From positions 124,001 to 188,000 of the forward strand of contig CAVSRU010000011.1 of assembly GCA_963730535.1 (NCBI GenBank): a DNA stretch of 64,000 bases, written 5' to 3'. The stretch's first letter is position 1. Every line of letters begins with the position of its first letter. The notes beneath the pieces were generated by a model, which was not told the origin of the DNA, ran no database searches, and saw only the letters and a program-made list of their open reading frames with translations. This document shows, piece after piece, positions 31,601 through 39,499 of this stretch. The translations under genes were made by a program, and so were the position numbers. The DNA is from DASSUW01 sp963730535 (lineage in GTDB: Bacteria > Actinomycetota > Thermoleophilia > Solirubrobacterales > Solirubrobacteraceae).

Positions 31601-33577
31601 ATGAGCCACCGTCTCCCCGAACCCGACCCGCCGTGGATGATGCGCACGTACGCCGGGCATTCGACCGCCACGCGGTCGAACGAGCTCTACCGGCGCAACC
31701 TCGCCAAGGGCCAGACGGGACTCTCGGTCGCCTTCGACCTGCCGACCCAGACGGGCTACGACGCCGACCACGAGCTCTCCCGCGGCGAGGTCGGAAAGGT
31801 CGGCGTCCCGATCGCCCACAAGGGCGACATGCACGCGCTGATGGACGGGATCCCGCTCGACCGCATGAACACGTCGATGACGATCAACGCGACGGCGGCC
31901 TGGCTGCTGGCGCTCTACCTCGTCGTCGCCGAGGAGAACGGGATCGAGCCGTCCGCGCTCGCGGGCACGACGCAGAACGACATCATCAAGGAGTACCTCT
32001 CGCGCGGGACCTACGCGTTCCCGCCCGGGCCGTCGATGCGGCTGATCGCCGACAGCGTGGCCTACACGGTCGAGCACGTCCCGCGCTGGAACCCGGTCAA
32101 CATCTGCTCGTATCACCTCCAGGAGGCGGGGGCGACCCCCGTGCAGGAGATCGCGTACGCGATGTCCACCGCGATCGCCGTGCTCGACGCCGTGCGCGAG
32201 CGGGTGCCGGAGGACCGCATGGGCGCCGTCTTCGGCCGCCTGTCGTTCTTCGTCAACGCCGGCGTGCGGTTCGTGGAGGAGCACGCGAAGCTGCGCGCGA
32301 TGGCGCTGCTGTGGGACGAGCTCGGGGAGCGCTACGGCGTCGCCGACGAGCAGCACCGCCGCTTCCGCTATGGCGTGCAGGTCAACTCGCTCGGCCTCAC
32401 GGAGGCGCAGCCGGAGAACAACGTGCAGCGGATCGTGCTCGAGGCGCTGGCGGTGACGCTCGGCCGCAACGCCCGTGCCCGCGCGATCCAGCTTCCCGCC
32501 TGGAACGAGGCGCTCGGCCTGCCGCGGCCGTGGGACCAGCAGTGGTCGCTGCGGATCCAGCAGGTGCTCGCCTACGAGACCGACCTGCTCGAGTATCCCG
32601 ACCTGTTCGAGGGCTCGCGCGTGATGGACGGCCTGGTCGCCGAGCTGCTCGAGGGCGCCCGGGCCGAGATGGCGCGCGTGGCCGAGCAGGGCGGCGCCGT
32701 CGAGGCGGTGCCCTACATGAAGGCGGCGCTGGTCGAGTCCCATCGCGAGCGGATCGCGCGCATCGAGTCCGGCGAGCAGGTGATGGTCGGCGTCAACCGC
32801 TTCGAGGAGACCGAGCCGTCGCCGCTGACCGAGGACGGCGGCATCCTGGTCGTCGATCCGGCCGTGGAGCAGGAGGCGCGTGAGGGGTTGGAGCGCTGGA
32901 GGGCGTCGCGGGACGGCGCCGCGGTGGAGGCGGCCCTCGCCGAGCTGCGCCGCGTGGCGGCGAGCGACGAGAACGTGATGCCGGCGACGATCGCCGCCGC
33001 CCGGGCGGGCGCGACCACCGGCGAGTGGGCCGGCGCCCTCCGCGACGCGTTCGGCTCCTACCGGGCGCCCACGGGAGTCGGCGAAGCGGCAGCGCTGGTC
33101 CCCGGCGAGGAGCTGGCGGAGCTGCGCGGCGAGGTCGCGCGCCTGAGCGAGGCGCTCGGCCGCACGCTGAAGATCCTGGTCGGCAAGCCGGGCCTCGACG
33201 GGCACTCCAACGGCGCCGAGCAGATCGCCGTCCGCGCCCGCGACGCGGGCATGGACGTCGTCTACGAGGGCATCCGCCTCACCCCCGCCCAGATCGCCCG
33301 CTCGGCGATCGACGAGGGCGTCCACGTGATCGGGCTCTCGATCCTCTCCGGCTCCCACCGCGAGCTGATCCCCGACGTGATGGCCGCCCTCGGCGACGCC
33401 GACATCCCGGTCGTCGTCGGCGGGATCATCCCCGAGGCCGACGTCGCCGGCCTGAAGGCGGCCGGCGTGGCCGCGGTCTACACGCCCAAGGACTTCGAGA
33501 TCACCCGCATCCTGCGCGCGGTCGTGGGGATCGTCGCCGACAGATCGCAGTCCCGCCCGCCCCGCGCCGCCGCGTGA
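31601..33577 (+). CDS. ecm: Ethylmalonyl-CoA mutase (MeaA-type, fused B12-binding domain)
   Basis: Adenosylcobalamin-dependent mutase converting (2R)-ethylmalonyl-CoA to methylsuccinyl-CoA. The 658-residue chain has the mutase barrel (RTYAGHSTATRSNELYRRNL, FDLPTQTGYDADH) and a C-terminal cobalamin domain with DXHXXG at Asp533, His535 and Gly538. The segment GVPIAHKGDMHALMDGIPL with NTSMTINATAAWLLALY is the MeaA/Ecm pattern and differs from methylmalonyl-CoA mutase. A ccr gene upstream and a MeaB chaperone gene downstream support the assignment. Confidence 0.9.
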   Translation: MSHRLPEPDPPWMMRTYAGHSTATRSNELYRRNLAKGQTGLSVAFDLPTQTGYDADHELSRGEVGKVGVPIAHKGDMHALMDGIPLDRMNTSMTINATAAWLLALYLVVAEENGIEPSALAGTTQNDIIKEYLSRGTYAFPPGPSMRLIADSVAYTVEHVPRWNPVNICSYHLQEAGATPVQEIAYAMSTAIAVLDAVRERVPEDRMGAVFGRLSFFVNAGVRFVEEHAKLRAMALLWDELGERYGVADEQHRRFRYGVQVNSLGLTEAQPENNVQRIVLEALAVTLGRNARARAIQLPAWNEALGLPRPWDQQWSLRIQQVLAYETDLLEYPDLFEGSRVMDGLVAELLEGARAEMARVAEQGGAVEAVPYMKAALVESHRERIARIESGEQVMVGVNRFEETEPSPLTEDGGILVVDPAVEQEAREGLERWRASRDGAAVEAALAELRRVAASDENVMPATIAAARAGATTGEWAGALRDAFGSYRAPTGVGEAAALVPGEELAELRGEVARLSEALGRTLKILVGKPGLDGHSNGAEQIAVRARDAGMDVVYEGIRLTPAQIARSAIDEGVHVIGLSILSGSHRELIPDVMAALGDADIPVVVGGIIPEADVAGLKAAGVAAVYTPKDFEITRILRAVVGIVADRSQSRPPRAAA

Positions 33578-33598
33578 CCGGGCCAAGCAAGCATGGCG

Positions 33599-33648
33599 GG
33601 GAATCGGCTGGCGCCGATTCCCTTGCGAGTTCGCTTCGCGAACATCGC
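33599..33648 (+). promoter_or_regulatory. Two strong stem-loops between the mutase gene and meaB
   Basis: Hairpin one pairs GGGAATCGGC (33599-33608) with GCCGATTCCC (33613-33622) around a 4-base loop. Hairpin two pairs GCGAGTTCGC (33625-33634) with GCGAACATCGC (33638-33648), ten pairs with one bulged base and a 3-base loop. They sit between the mutase stop and the AGGAGG of meaB. They may stabilise mRNA ends or partly terminate transcription, adjusting the mutase to chaperone ratio. Confidence 0.6.
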
Positions 33649-33662
33649 GAGGAGGTTGCCCT

Positions 33663-34607
33663 TTGAGCGGCGCGGAGCTCGGTGCGCGGCTACGGGAGCG
33701 TGACCTGGCCGCCGCGCCCGCGGCGCTCAACCTGCTGGAGAACCGCGGCGCGCGGGAGGAGGCGGCGGCGCTGCTGGCCGAGGTCTCCCCCGCTCGGCTC
33801 GGCGGCGAGGCGCCCGCGCACGTGGTGGGCGTGACCGGCCCGCCGGGGGCCGGCAAGTCGACGCTCCTGTCGGCGCTCACGTCCGCCTGGCGGGCGGCCG
33901 GCCGCACGGTTGCGGTGCTCGCCGTCGACCCGACGTCCAGGCGCTCGGGCGGCGCGCTGCTCGGCGACCGAGCGCGGATCGAGGCCGATCCGGCCGACCG
34001 GGGGCTGTTCGTGCGGTCGACGGCGGCCGGCGAGCGGCTCGGCGGGCTGGCGCCCGCGACGCGGGCCGCCGCCCAGGCGCTGGCCGCCGCGTTCGACGTG
34101 GTGGTGATCGAGACCGTCGGCGTCGGGCAGTCGGAGACGGACGTGGCGGAGGCGGCCGACACGGTCGCCGTCGCCGTGCAGCCCGGCTCGGGCGACGTGC
34201 TCCAGTTCCTCAAGGCCGGGATCATGGAGGTGCCCGACGTGCTCGTCGTCACCAAGGCGGACCTCGGGGCGGTCGCCCACCGCGCCCGCCGCGATCTCCA
34301 CGCTGCGCTGCGGTCGCTCGGCGCCCGCGACGTCCCGGTCGTGGCCGTCTCCGCCATCCCCCCGACCGACGGCATCGAGGAGCTCGTCGCGGCACTCGAC
34401 GCCCACCGCGAGCGGCTCGACCTCGCCGCCACCCGCACCCGCGCCCGCCGCCTCGGCGCGCTCGCCGACTTCGCGGCCGAGCACGGGGAGCGCGGCCTGC
34501 GCGCGGTCGGCGGCCGCCGCGTCGCCCAGGCCTGGCTCGCCGAGCAGGACGCGTCGCTGGGCGAGCCGGCGCTGCTGCGCGCGCTCGAGCAGCGCGCCGG
34601 TCGCTGA
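33663..34607 (+). CDS. meaB: MeaB/ArgK-type GTPase, cobalamin mutase chaperone
   Basis: G-protein that loads and protects adenosylcobalamin-dependent mutases. The 314-residue protein has the P-loop GPPGAGKST, the switch region DPTSRRSGGALLGDRAR, ETVGVGQSE and VVTKADL. The start is TTG 33663, decided by AGGAGG seven bases upstream. It follows ethylmalonyl-CoA mutase, its likely client, with two hairpins in between. Its stop lies one base from the stop of a convergent lipoprotein gene. Confidence 0.92.
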   Translation: MSGAELGARLRERDLAAAPAALNLLENRGAREEAAALLAEVSPARLGGEAPAHVVGVTGPPGAGKSTLLSALTSAWRAAGRTVAVLAVDPTSRRSGGALLGDRARIEADPADRGLFVRSTAAGERLGGLAPATRAAAQALAAAFDVVVIETVGVGQSETDVAEAADTVAVAVQPGSGDVLQFLKAGIMEVPDVLVVTKADLGAVAHRARRDLHAALRSLGARDVPVVAVSAIPPTDGIEELVAALDAHRERLDLAATRTRARRLGALADFAAEHGERGLRAVGGRRVAQAWLAEQDASLGEPALLRALEQRAGR

Positions 34608-34608
34608 G

Positions 34609-34995
34609 TCAGCTCCCGAGGGAGGAGATCTTCCAGGTGCCGTCGATGTTGACCAGCCGCAGCGTGTCGGCGGACGGCTCCTGCCCGGCCGCCGACGTCC
34701 GCGTCTCGACGGTCGCGGCGTCTCCCTTCACGGTGACCTCGCCGATGCTCAGGCGCGGGTCCTTCACGTCGCCGAGCCCGCGGTCGAGCGCGTCCTCGCA
34801 GGACAGGCCGATCGACTCGACCTCCTCCACGAGGTCGGGGGCGAGCAGGCGGTCGCACATCGTCCGGTAGTCCTTGGCGGCCGTCGCGCGGGCGAACGAT
34901 GCGACGGTGGAGCGGACGAGCTCCTCCGGGGGCGGCTCCGTCTCGCCGCATCCCACGAGCAAGAGCAGGGCCAGCGGCGCAGCCAGGTACCGCAC
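34609..34995 (-). CDS. Small lipoprotein with DUF4878/NTF2-like pattern
   Basis: About 128 residues. The leader MRYLAAPLALLLLVGC ends in a lipobox, and the rest (VRSTVASFARATAAKDYRTMCDRLL, in two parts, then TLRLVNIDGTWKISSL) fits a small NTF2/DUF4878-type domain found in actinobacterial lipoproteins. GTG 34995 is preferred to ATG 35007 because it lies seven bases after TATGCT and gives a cleaner signal peptide. Function unknown. Confidence 0.68.
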   Translation of the reverse strand: MRYLAAPLALLLLVGCGETEPPPEELVRSTVASFARATAAKDYRTMCDRLLAPDLVEEVESIGLSCEDALDRGLGDVKDPRLSIGEVTVKGDAATVETRTSAAGQEPSADTLRLVNIDGTWKISSLGS

Positions 34996-35002
34996 GGGCC
35001 GC

Positions 35003-35012
35003 AGCATAGAAT
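35003..35012. promoter_or_regulatory. Symmetric divergent -10 block deciding two start codons
   Basis: AGCATAGAAT holds TATGCT on the minus strand and TAGAAT on the plus strand, sharing TA. Each is exactly seven bases from a start codon (GTG 34995 and ATG 35020). The earlier ATGs at 35007 and 35011 lie inside the hexamers themselves, so the inner starts are the likely ones and both messages would be leaderless. Confidence 0.55.
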
Positions 35013-35019
35013 GGCCTGG

Positions 35020-35592
35020 ATGGAGGGTTCGCCCCAGGCAACGCCGATCGGCGCGTGGCTGCGCTGCTACCGCTGCTGGTCCCAGGAGCTGGAGGTCCAG
35101 GTCCACTACGAGGGCATCCACCGCATCGACCCGGTCACGGGTGAGCGGGCGGAGGTGGTCGACGAGCTCCAGGAGGCCGTCGTCCAGTGCCTGGACTGCA
35201 TGCACGACCAGCCGCACCTCGGGTTCCACAACGGCCGGATCGAGCCGATCGAGGACCGCTGGGAGCGGATGGTCGCCGGCACGCCGTGGGTCGCGTCCTG
35301 CACGGTGACGGTCGACGCCGAGTCGGTCGAGACCTGCTCCGGCCCGGAGGCCGCCGACTCGCTCGCCTATGCGGCGTTCGGCGACCTCGGCACGCGCGAG
35401 TTCTTCACGCACGTGCGCTTCCACAAGCACGACGAGGACCAGATCGTCGTGCATCTGCTCGTCGAGCTCTACGCGCGCTCGGCCGAGGAGGCGTCGGGCG
35501 TGCTCGAGGACGCCGCCCGCGGGCTGCTCACCATCACCTCGCTCGCCGAGGAGTCGCGGCCGCCGGCCGCCACCGGCGAGCACCCGCACTGA
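35020..35592 (+). CDS. Hypothetical protein with zinc-knuckle cysteine pairs
   Basis: About 190 residues. Two CX2C pairs, CYRCW and CLDCM, separated by about 40 residues, suggest a zinc-binding site. The C-terminal half (REFFTHVRFHKHDEDQIVVH, then LLVELYARSAEEASGVLED) looks like an alpha-beta fold. No family recognised. An in-frame ATG at 35011 is possible, but ATG 35020 fits the TAGAAT hexamer seven bases upstream. Confidence 0.6.
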   Translation: MEGSPQATPIGAWLRCYRCWSQELEVQVHYEGIHRIDPVTGERAEVVDELQEAVVQCLDCMHDQPHLGFHNGRIEPIEDRWERMVAGTPWVASCTVTVDAESVETCSGPEAADSLAYAAFGDLGTREFFTHVRFHKHDEDQIVVHLLVELYARSAEEASGVLEDAARGLLTITSLAEESRPPAATGEHPH

Positions 35593-35661
35593 GGCCACCC
35601 GTACCCCGGGGCGGGAGATACCTCGGTTTCGCGGCGCAACCGCGCGGCGTACCTTGCTCTC

Positions 35662-35751
35662 ATGACCAAGATCCTTCGTCGCGCCAAGCGCTATCGCCGC
35701 CCGCTGCGCGTGTCGCCCGCCTCGCTCGGCCTCACGGCCGTGCCCGCCTGA
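35662..35751 (+). CDS. Possible 29-residue basic peptide
   Basis: ATG 35662 opens a short frame beginning MTKILRRAKRYRRPLRVSPA, strongly basic at the N-terminus. There is no Shine-Dalgarno; TACCTT lies about ten bases upstream. The last 20 bases overlap the convergent DUF3891 gene. Too short for family evidence. Confidence 0.25.
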   Translation: MTKILRRAKRYRRPLRVSPASLGLTAVPA

Positions 35752-36484
35752 GCACCCGCTCGAGCGTGATGACGGGCGCGTGCGCCAGCGCGGAGCGCAT
35801 CGCCGCCTCGTCGTCGTAACGGCCGGCGAGGCGGCGACCCTCCGCCCTCACCCTCACCTCGTCGGTTGAGAACGGCCACGGAACCAGCGTGATCCCCTCG
35901 GCGTCGCCGCTGACCGCGACGTCCACCGGCTCGCCGGCGGTCGGCACCGCCCGCAGCTCGTACGGCCACCAGTCGAGCAGCAGGCCGAGCGAGAGCGAGT
36001 CCCACGTCCAGACCAGCCTCTGGTTGCGGGCGATCTCCTCGTCCGTCGCTTTCGGCGGTCGCAGCTTCTCCTGGAGCTCGCGCTGCCCTGCGAGGAACGC
36101 GCGCACCCGCTCGGCGTCGTCCGGGTCGAGCCTCGCGAGGTCGCGCCGCTCGTACAGCGCGGTGCCGTGCCGGGAGACGAGCAGCGCGGCGTAGCGGCTC
36201 TGCGGCGCTACGCGATGGGGCGCGCGGGACCAGAGCCCGACGTGGGTGTCGAGGTCCATCTCCATGAACGAGTGCGGGAGCCCCGTCTCCAGGTTGAGCG
36301 TCGGCGCCAGCTCCCAGTCGGTCATCCCGACGTCGTGCTGCTCGGCCGCCAGGCACACCTCCTCCCACGGCTCCACCGCGCCGAACCGTGCGTTCCCCCA
36401 GGCGCGCGCGAGCTGGCCGGACACCCACGCGTGCGCGGGCTGGGTGATCGTGATCACGGCGTCGCCGTCGGGGCGCAGGAGCAC
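35732..36484 (-). CDS. DUF3891-family protein
   Basis: A 250-residue protein matching the DUF3891 pattern: an N-terminal ITITQPAHAWVSGQLARAWG, EEVCLAAEQHDVGMTDWE with histidine and aspartates as in HD-type metal sites, and YAALLVSRHGTALYE. A metal-dependent phosphohydrolase-like fold is plausible, but the reaction is unknown. The start GTG 36484 is chosen because family members begin close to this motif. It follows the PPOX gene by 40 bases in the same direction. Confidence 0.75.
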   Translation of the reverse strand: MLLRPDGDAVITITQPAHAWVSGQLARAWGNARFGAVEPWEEVCLAAEQHDVGMTDWELAPTLNLETGLPHSFMEMDLDTHVGLWSRAPHRVAPQSRYAALLVSRHGTALYERRDLARLDPDDAERVRAFLAGQRELQEKLRPPKATDEEIARNQRLVWTWDSLSLGLLLDWWPYELRAVPTAGEPVDVAVSGDAEGITLVPWPFSTDEVRVRAEGRRLAGRYDDEAAMRSALAHAPVITLERVLRRARP

Positions 36485-36524
36485 GAGCGCGAGTCTCGCA
36501 GCCGCGATAAGCGCGGCCGTGCGC

Positions 36525-37031
36525 TCAGTTGAAGCGGTAGCTCGTCTGCCCGTGCGGTTCCTTGGCGAACGCGAGCACCTTGCTCGGCTCGACCCGGAAC
36601 ACGGCCGCGGCGTCCTCGCCTGACCCGAAGACGCCGTCGCCGACGTCGAAGTGCCAGACGCTGCCGTACTTGGCCTCGTAGGCATCGGCGAGGCGCTGGA
36701 GCGTGTCGCGGTCGACCACGCGCTCCGCGGTTCCCTCGACGACGACGTCGAGCCCCTGCGCCCAGGTGTTGGTGCCGGTCGTGAGCGCCACCTGGGGGCT
36801 GTGCTCGAGGTTGCGGGCCTTCTGCTCCCGCAGCCCCGTGCAGAAGTGCACGACGCCGTCGTCGGTCACGCCGATCAGCGGCGTCACGTGCGGCCGGCCG
36901 TCGGCGCGCACGGTGGTCAACCAGTACAGCTCGGCGTCCTCCAGCGCGCTCACCGCCTCGGGCCACGGCGTCGGGCCGGCCTTCGGATCGCTGAAGCGCG
37001 GGTCGAACTGGGCGGTCGGATCGGTGCTCAT
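36525..37031 (-). CDS. Pyridoxamine 5'-phosphate oxidase-like (PPOX/F420-binding) protein
   Basis: A 168-residue split-barrel protein with ELYWLTTVRADGRPHVTPLIGV, split here as LYWLTTV and GRPHVTPL, then VHFCTGLREQKARNLEHSPQ and VVEGTAERVVD. The pattern matches flavin- or F420-dependent PPOX-family reductases; given the complete F420 pathway in the window, F420 is a reasonable cofactor. It heads a unit with the DUF3891 gene and is divergent from a GNAT gene. Confidence 0.83.
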   Translation of the reverse strand: MSTDPTAQFDPRFSDPKAGPTPWPEAVSALEDAELYWLTTVRADGRPHVTPLIGVTDDGVVHFCTGLREQKARNLEHSPQVALTTGTNTWAQGLDVVVEGTAERVVDRDTLQRLADAYEAKYGSVWHFDVGDGVFGSGEDAAAVFRVEPSKVLAFAKEPHGQTSYRFN

Positions 37032-37081
37032 GTCTCAAGGACCCCGCGGGCGGCGAAGACTCATCGTGCGAGGATCGCGCG

Positions 37082-37537
37082 GTGAGCGAGATCGAGCTCC
37101 GCCCGGCGAGACCCGCCGACGCACCGAGGCTCACCGAGATCGTCCAGGCGGCGTACGGGCACTACGTCGAGCGCCTCGGCCGGCCCCGGCCGATGCTCGA
37201 CGACTACGCCGAGGTGATCCGCCGCGACCAGGTCGTCGTCGCCGAGCGAGGAGGCCCGGTCGTCGGGCTCGTCGTGCTCAAGGTCGGCGACGAGGGCTTC
37301 GTCGTCGACAACGTGGCGGTCGACCCCGCGTACAAGGGCAGCGGGGTCGGGAGGGCGCTGCTCGAGCGCGCCGAGGCTGAGGCCCGCCGCGCCGGGTTCG
37401 ACTCGGTCGCGCTCTACACCCACGAGCGGATGATCGAGAACCTGGCGCTCTACGAGCGGATCGGCTACGTCGAGTACGACCGCCGCTCGATCGGAGACGC
37501 GTTCCTCGTCTACCTGCGCAAGCCGCTCGCGCCGTAG
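37082..37537 (+). CDS. GNAT-family N-acetyltransferase
   Basis: A 151-residue acetyltransferase with the acetyl-CoA loop DPAYKGSGVGRALLERAE and a conserved end LYERIGYVEYDRR. The substrate is unknown. GTG 37082 lies six bases after GAGGAT within CATCGTGCGAGGAT, a leader sequence repeated in front of the dienelactone-hydrolase gene at 38.7 kb. Confidence 0.88.
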   Translation: MSEIELRPARPADAPRLTEIVQAAYGHYVERLGRPRPMLDDYAEVIRRDQVVVAERGGPVVGLVVLKVGDEGFVVDNVAVDPAYKGSGVGRALLERAEAEARRAGFDSVALYTHERMIENLALYERIGYVEYDRRSIGDAFLVYLRKPLAP

Positions 37538-37547
37538 GACCTTCGCC

Positions 37548-37970
37548 TCAGGCGTCGGCCGGCAGGACCGCGAACGCCTCCCCGCGCAGCGGCGCCACGG
37601 CGCGGAAGTGCCGCTCGTCGAAGGTCAGGATGCGATTGGTCCGGAAGCGATCGGCGAGGACGACGAGCGCGCAGTCGGCAAGGCCGAGGTCGAGATCGTC
37701 GTACAGGGTCTCGAGCTCGATGACCGCCGCATAGTCCTCGCGCTCGAGGCCCGCGACGGTGAAGCGACCCGCCGCGAGGTCGCGGAGGAAGGCGCGTCGG
37801 GCGGCCGGCCCGAACCGGGCGCCGAGCAGGTAGTCGACTTCAGCGGTGGCGGGTGCGGGGACGACGAGCTCTCCGGCCTCGCCGGCTAGCGCGTCGAGGA
37901 TCGCCTGGCGGCGCGGCTCGTTCGGGTCGGCAAGAGCGACCAGGGGCCCAGCGTCGACCAGCAGCGTCAC
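37548..37970 (-). CDS. vapC: VapC-like PIN-domain toxin
   Basis: A 140-residue PIN-domain ribonuclease with the acidic active-site set: Asp6 in LLVDAGPLV, Glu44 in TAEVDYLL, Asp98 in DLGLADCALV and Asp117 in ILTFDERHF. VapC toxins cleave RNA when freed from VapB. The start overlaps the antitoxin stop by four bases (37967-37970), the classical coupled arrangement. Confidence 0.88.
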   Translation of the reverse strand: MTLLVDAGPLVALADPNEPRRQAILDALAGEAGELVVPAPATAEVDYLLGARFGPAARRAFLRDLAAGRFTVAGLEREDYAAVIELETLYDDLDLGLADCALVVLADRFRTNRILTFDERHFRAVAPLRGEAFAVLPADA

Positions 37971-38203
37971 CCGCCGAAGCCCTCGAGCAGCTCGGCTTCG
38001 GGGATCTCGGAGATCGGGCGCGGGTCCGCGTCGATGCGCCGGAAGCCGGCGGCGAGAGCGAAGTCGCGGTCGCCGGTCGGCGCCGGCTCGTAGGCGGCGA
38101 TGGCCGCGCGGAGGATGTCCGCCTGCGAGCGCCCCGCCTGCCGGGCAAGCCGCGCAAGCCGCTCCGCAAGCTCATCATCCAGGTACACGCTGGTCTTGCG
38201 CAC
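37967..38203 (-). CDS. vapB: Ribbon-helix-helix antitoxin (VapB-like)
   Basis: A 78-residue antitoxin. The N-terminal MRKTSVYLDDELAERLARLA is a ribbon-helix-helix DNA-binding fold; the C-terminal part (ISEIPEAELLEGF) should wrap the toxin. The start is GTG 38203, eight bases after TACACT (38212-38217 on the minus strand), so the operon is probably leaderless and autorepressed at that site. Confidence 0.87.
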   Translation of the reverse strand: MRKTSVYLDDELAERLARLARQAGRSQADILRAAIAAYEPAPTGDRDFALAAGFRRIDADPRPISEIPEAELLEGFGG

Positions 38204-38211
38204 GAGGACCA

Positions 38212-38221
38212 GTGTAGGGCA
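38212..38221. promoter_or_regulatory. Candidate shared -10 block for vapBC and the neighbouring plus-strand gene
   Basis: AGTGTAGGGC contains TACACT (minus, eight bases before GTG 38203) and TAGGGC (plus, 44 bases before ATG 38266, which has its own Shine-Dalgarno) sharing TA. A good minus element; the plus one is tentative. Confidence 0.4.
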
Positions 38222-38265
38222 TCAGGTAGGGCACGCCGCAACGACGACGACAGGAGACGATCACG

Positions 38266-38724
38266 ATGGATGAGGACCAGCGGGCGCGGCTCGACCGCCT
38301 GGAGCCGTTCGTGGGCGACTGGCGGATCGAGGCTCCCGGGATGCCGCTCCCGTCCGAGCTCGCCGGGGACGCCCGTATGTCGCTCGAGTGGACCCTCGGC
38401 GGCGCCTTCCTCCTCCAGCGCTCCTCGGTCCCCGTGGCGGGGGCGCCCGACGGGTTGTCGATGATCGGCACCGACGCCGGCGAGGGCTACACCCAGCACT
38501 ACTTCGACTCGCGCGGCATCGCCCGCGTCTACGCGATGACGTTCGACGGCCGTGCCTGGACGCTCGAGCGCCACGCCCCCGACTTCACGCCGCTCCCGTT
38601 CCACCAGCGCTGGCTGGGTGAGTTCAGCCCCGACGGCGACACGATCCGGGGGCGCTGGGAGCAGTCGCCGGACGGGCGCGAGTGGGCGCTGGACTTCGAG
38701 CTCGAGTACCACCGGCTGACCTGA
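38266..38724 (+). CDS. DUF1579-like small beta-barrel protein
   Basis: A 152-residue protein with LDRLEPFVGDWRIEAPG near the start, LEWTLGGAFLLQRSSV, YTQHYFDSRGIARVYAM and RWEQSPDGREWALDFELEY. The pattern resembles DUF1579/lipocalin-like proteins with a conserved GxW. Function unknown. ATG 38266 has AGGAGA about ten bases upstream. The dienelactone-hydrolase gene follows and may be co-transcribed. Confidence 0.68.
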   Translation: MDEDQRARLDRLEPFVGDWRIEAPGMPLPSELAGDARMSLEWTLGGAFLLQRSSVPVAGAPDGLSMIGTDAGEGYTQHYFDSRGIARVYAMTFDGRAWTLERHAPDFTPLPFHQRWLGEFSPDGDTIRGRWEQSPDGREWALDFELEYHRLT

Positions 38725-38749
38725 CGCGCATCGTGCGAGGATGCGCGCC

Positions 38750-39499
38750 GTGGTCGTCTCCCGCGAGTACGTCGACGTGCCGGTGGATGGGCGCTCGATG
38801 CGCACCTTCCTCGCCGCGCCGAGAGCGCCTGGACCCCACCCCGGCGTCGTCTTCTACTCGGACATCTTCCAGCTCACGGAGCCGACCCTGCGGTGGTGCG
38901 TGCGCCTCGCCGGTCACGGCTTCGTGGTCGCGGCGCCGGAGATCTACCACCGCCGCGAGCCGCCCGGGACGGTGCTGGAGTTCGACGACGAGGGAAAGGC
39001 GCGCGGGCAGCACGACGCCGAGGCGACGCCCGTGGCGGACTTCGACGCCGACATCCGCGCCGCCCTCGACCACCTGGGAGCCCACCCCGCGGTCGCCGGC
39101 GCGCCGCTCGCCGCCGCAGGCCACTGCACCGGCGGCCACCTCGCCTTCCGCGCGGCCATGTCCCCGGACGTCCGGGCGACCGCCTGCTGGTACGCGACCG
39201 GGCTGCACGACGGCAAGCTCGGCGCCGACCCCGACGCCGGCTCGCTCGCCCGGGCCGACGAGATCGGAGGCGAGCTGCTGATGATCTTCGGCACCCGCGA
39301 CCCTCACACGCCCGAGCCCGGCCGGGACACAATCCACCGAGGCCTCGAGGAGTCAGGAGCCACCTTCACCTGGCGCCTCTTCGACGCCGAGCACGCCTTC
39401 GGCCGCGACATCGGCGACCGCTACGACCCGGAGGCGACCGACCAGGCCTTCGCCGAGACCGTCGCGTTCTTCCGCCGCACGCTCACGGCAGGAGCGTGA
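38750..39499 (+). CDS. Dienelactone hydrolase-family alpha/beta hydrolase
   Basis: A hydrolase of about 249 residues with the cysteine nucleophile motif GHCTGGH, an acidic residue in GTRDPHTP and His in AEHAFGRD, the triad of dienelactone hydrolases. PHPGVVFYSDIFQL is the usual first strand-loop. GTG 38750 is favoured over ATG 38741 because GAGGAT lies seven bases upstream, as in front of the GNAT gene at 37082. The substrate is unknown. The stop overlaps a convergent PIN gene by 17 bases. Confidence 0.85.
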   Translation: MVVSREYVDVPVDGRSMRTFLAAPRAPGPHPGVVFYSDIFQLTEPTLRWCVRLAGHGFVVAAPEIYHRREPPGTVLEFDDEGKARGQHDAEATPVADFDADIRAALDHLGAHPAVAGAPLAAAGHCTGGHLAFRAAMSPDVRATACWYATGLHDGKLGADPDAGSLARADEIGGELLMIFGTRDPHTPEPGRDTIHRGLEESGATFTWRLFDAEHAFGRDIGDRYDPEATDQAFAETVAFFRRTLTAGA

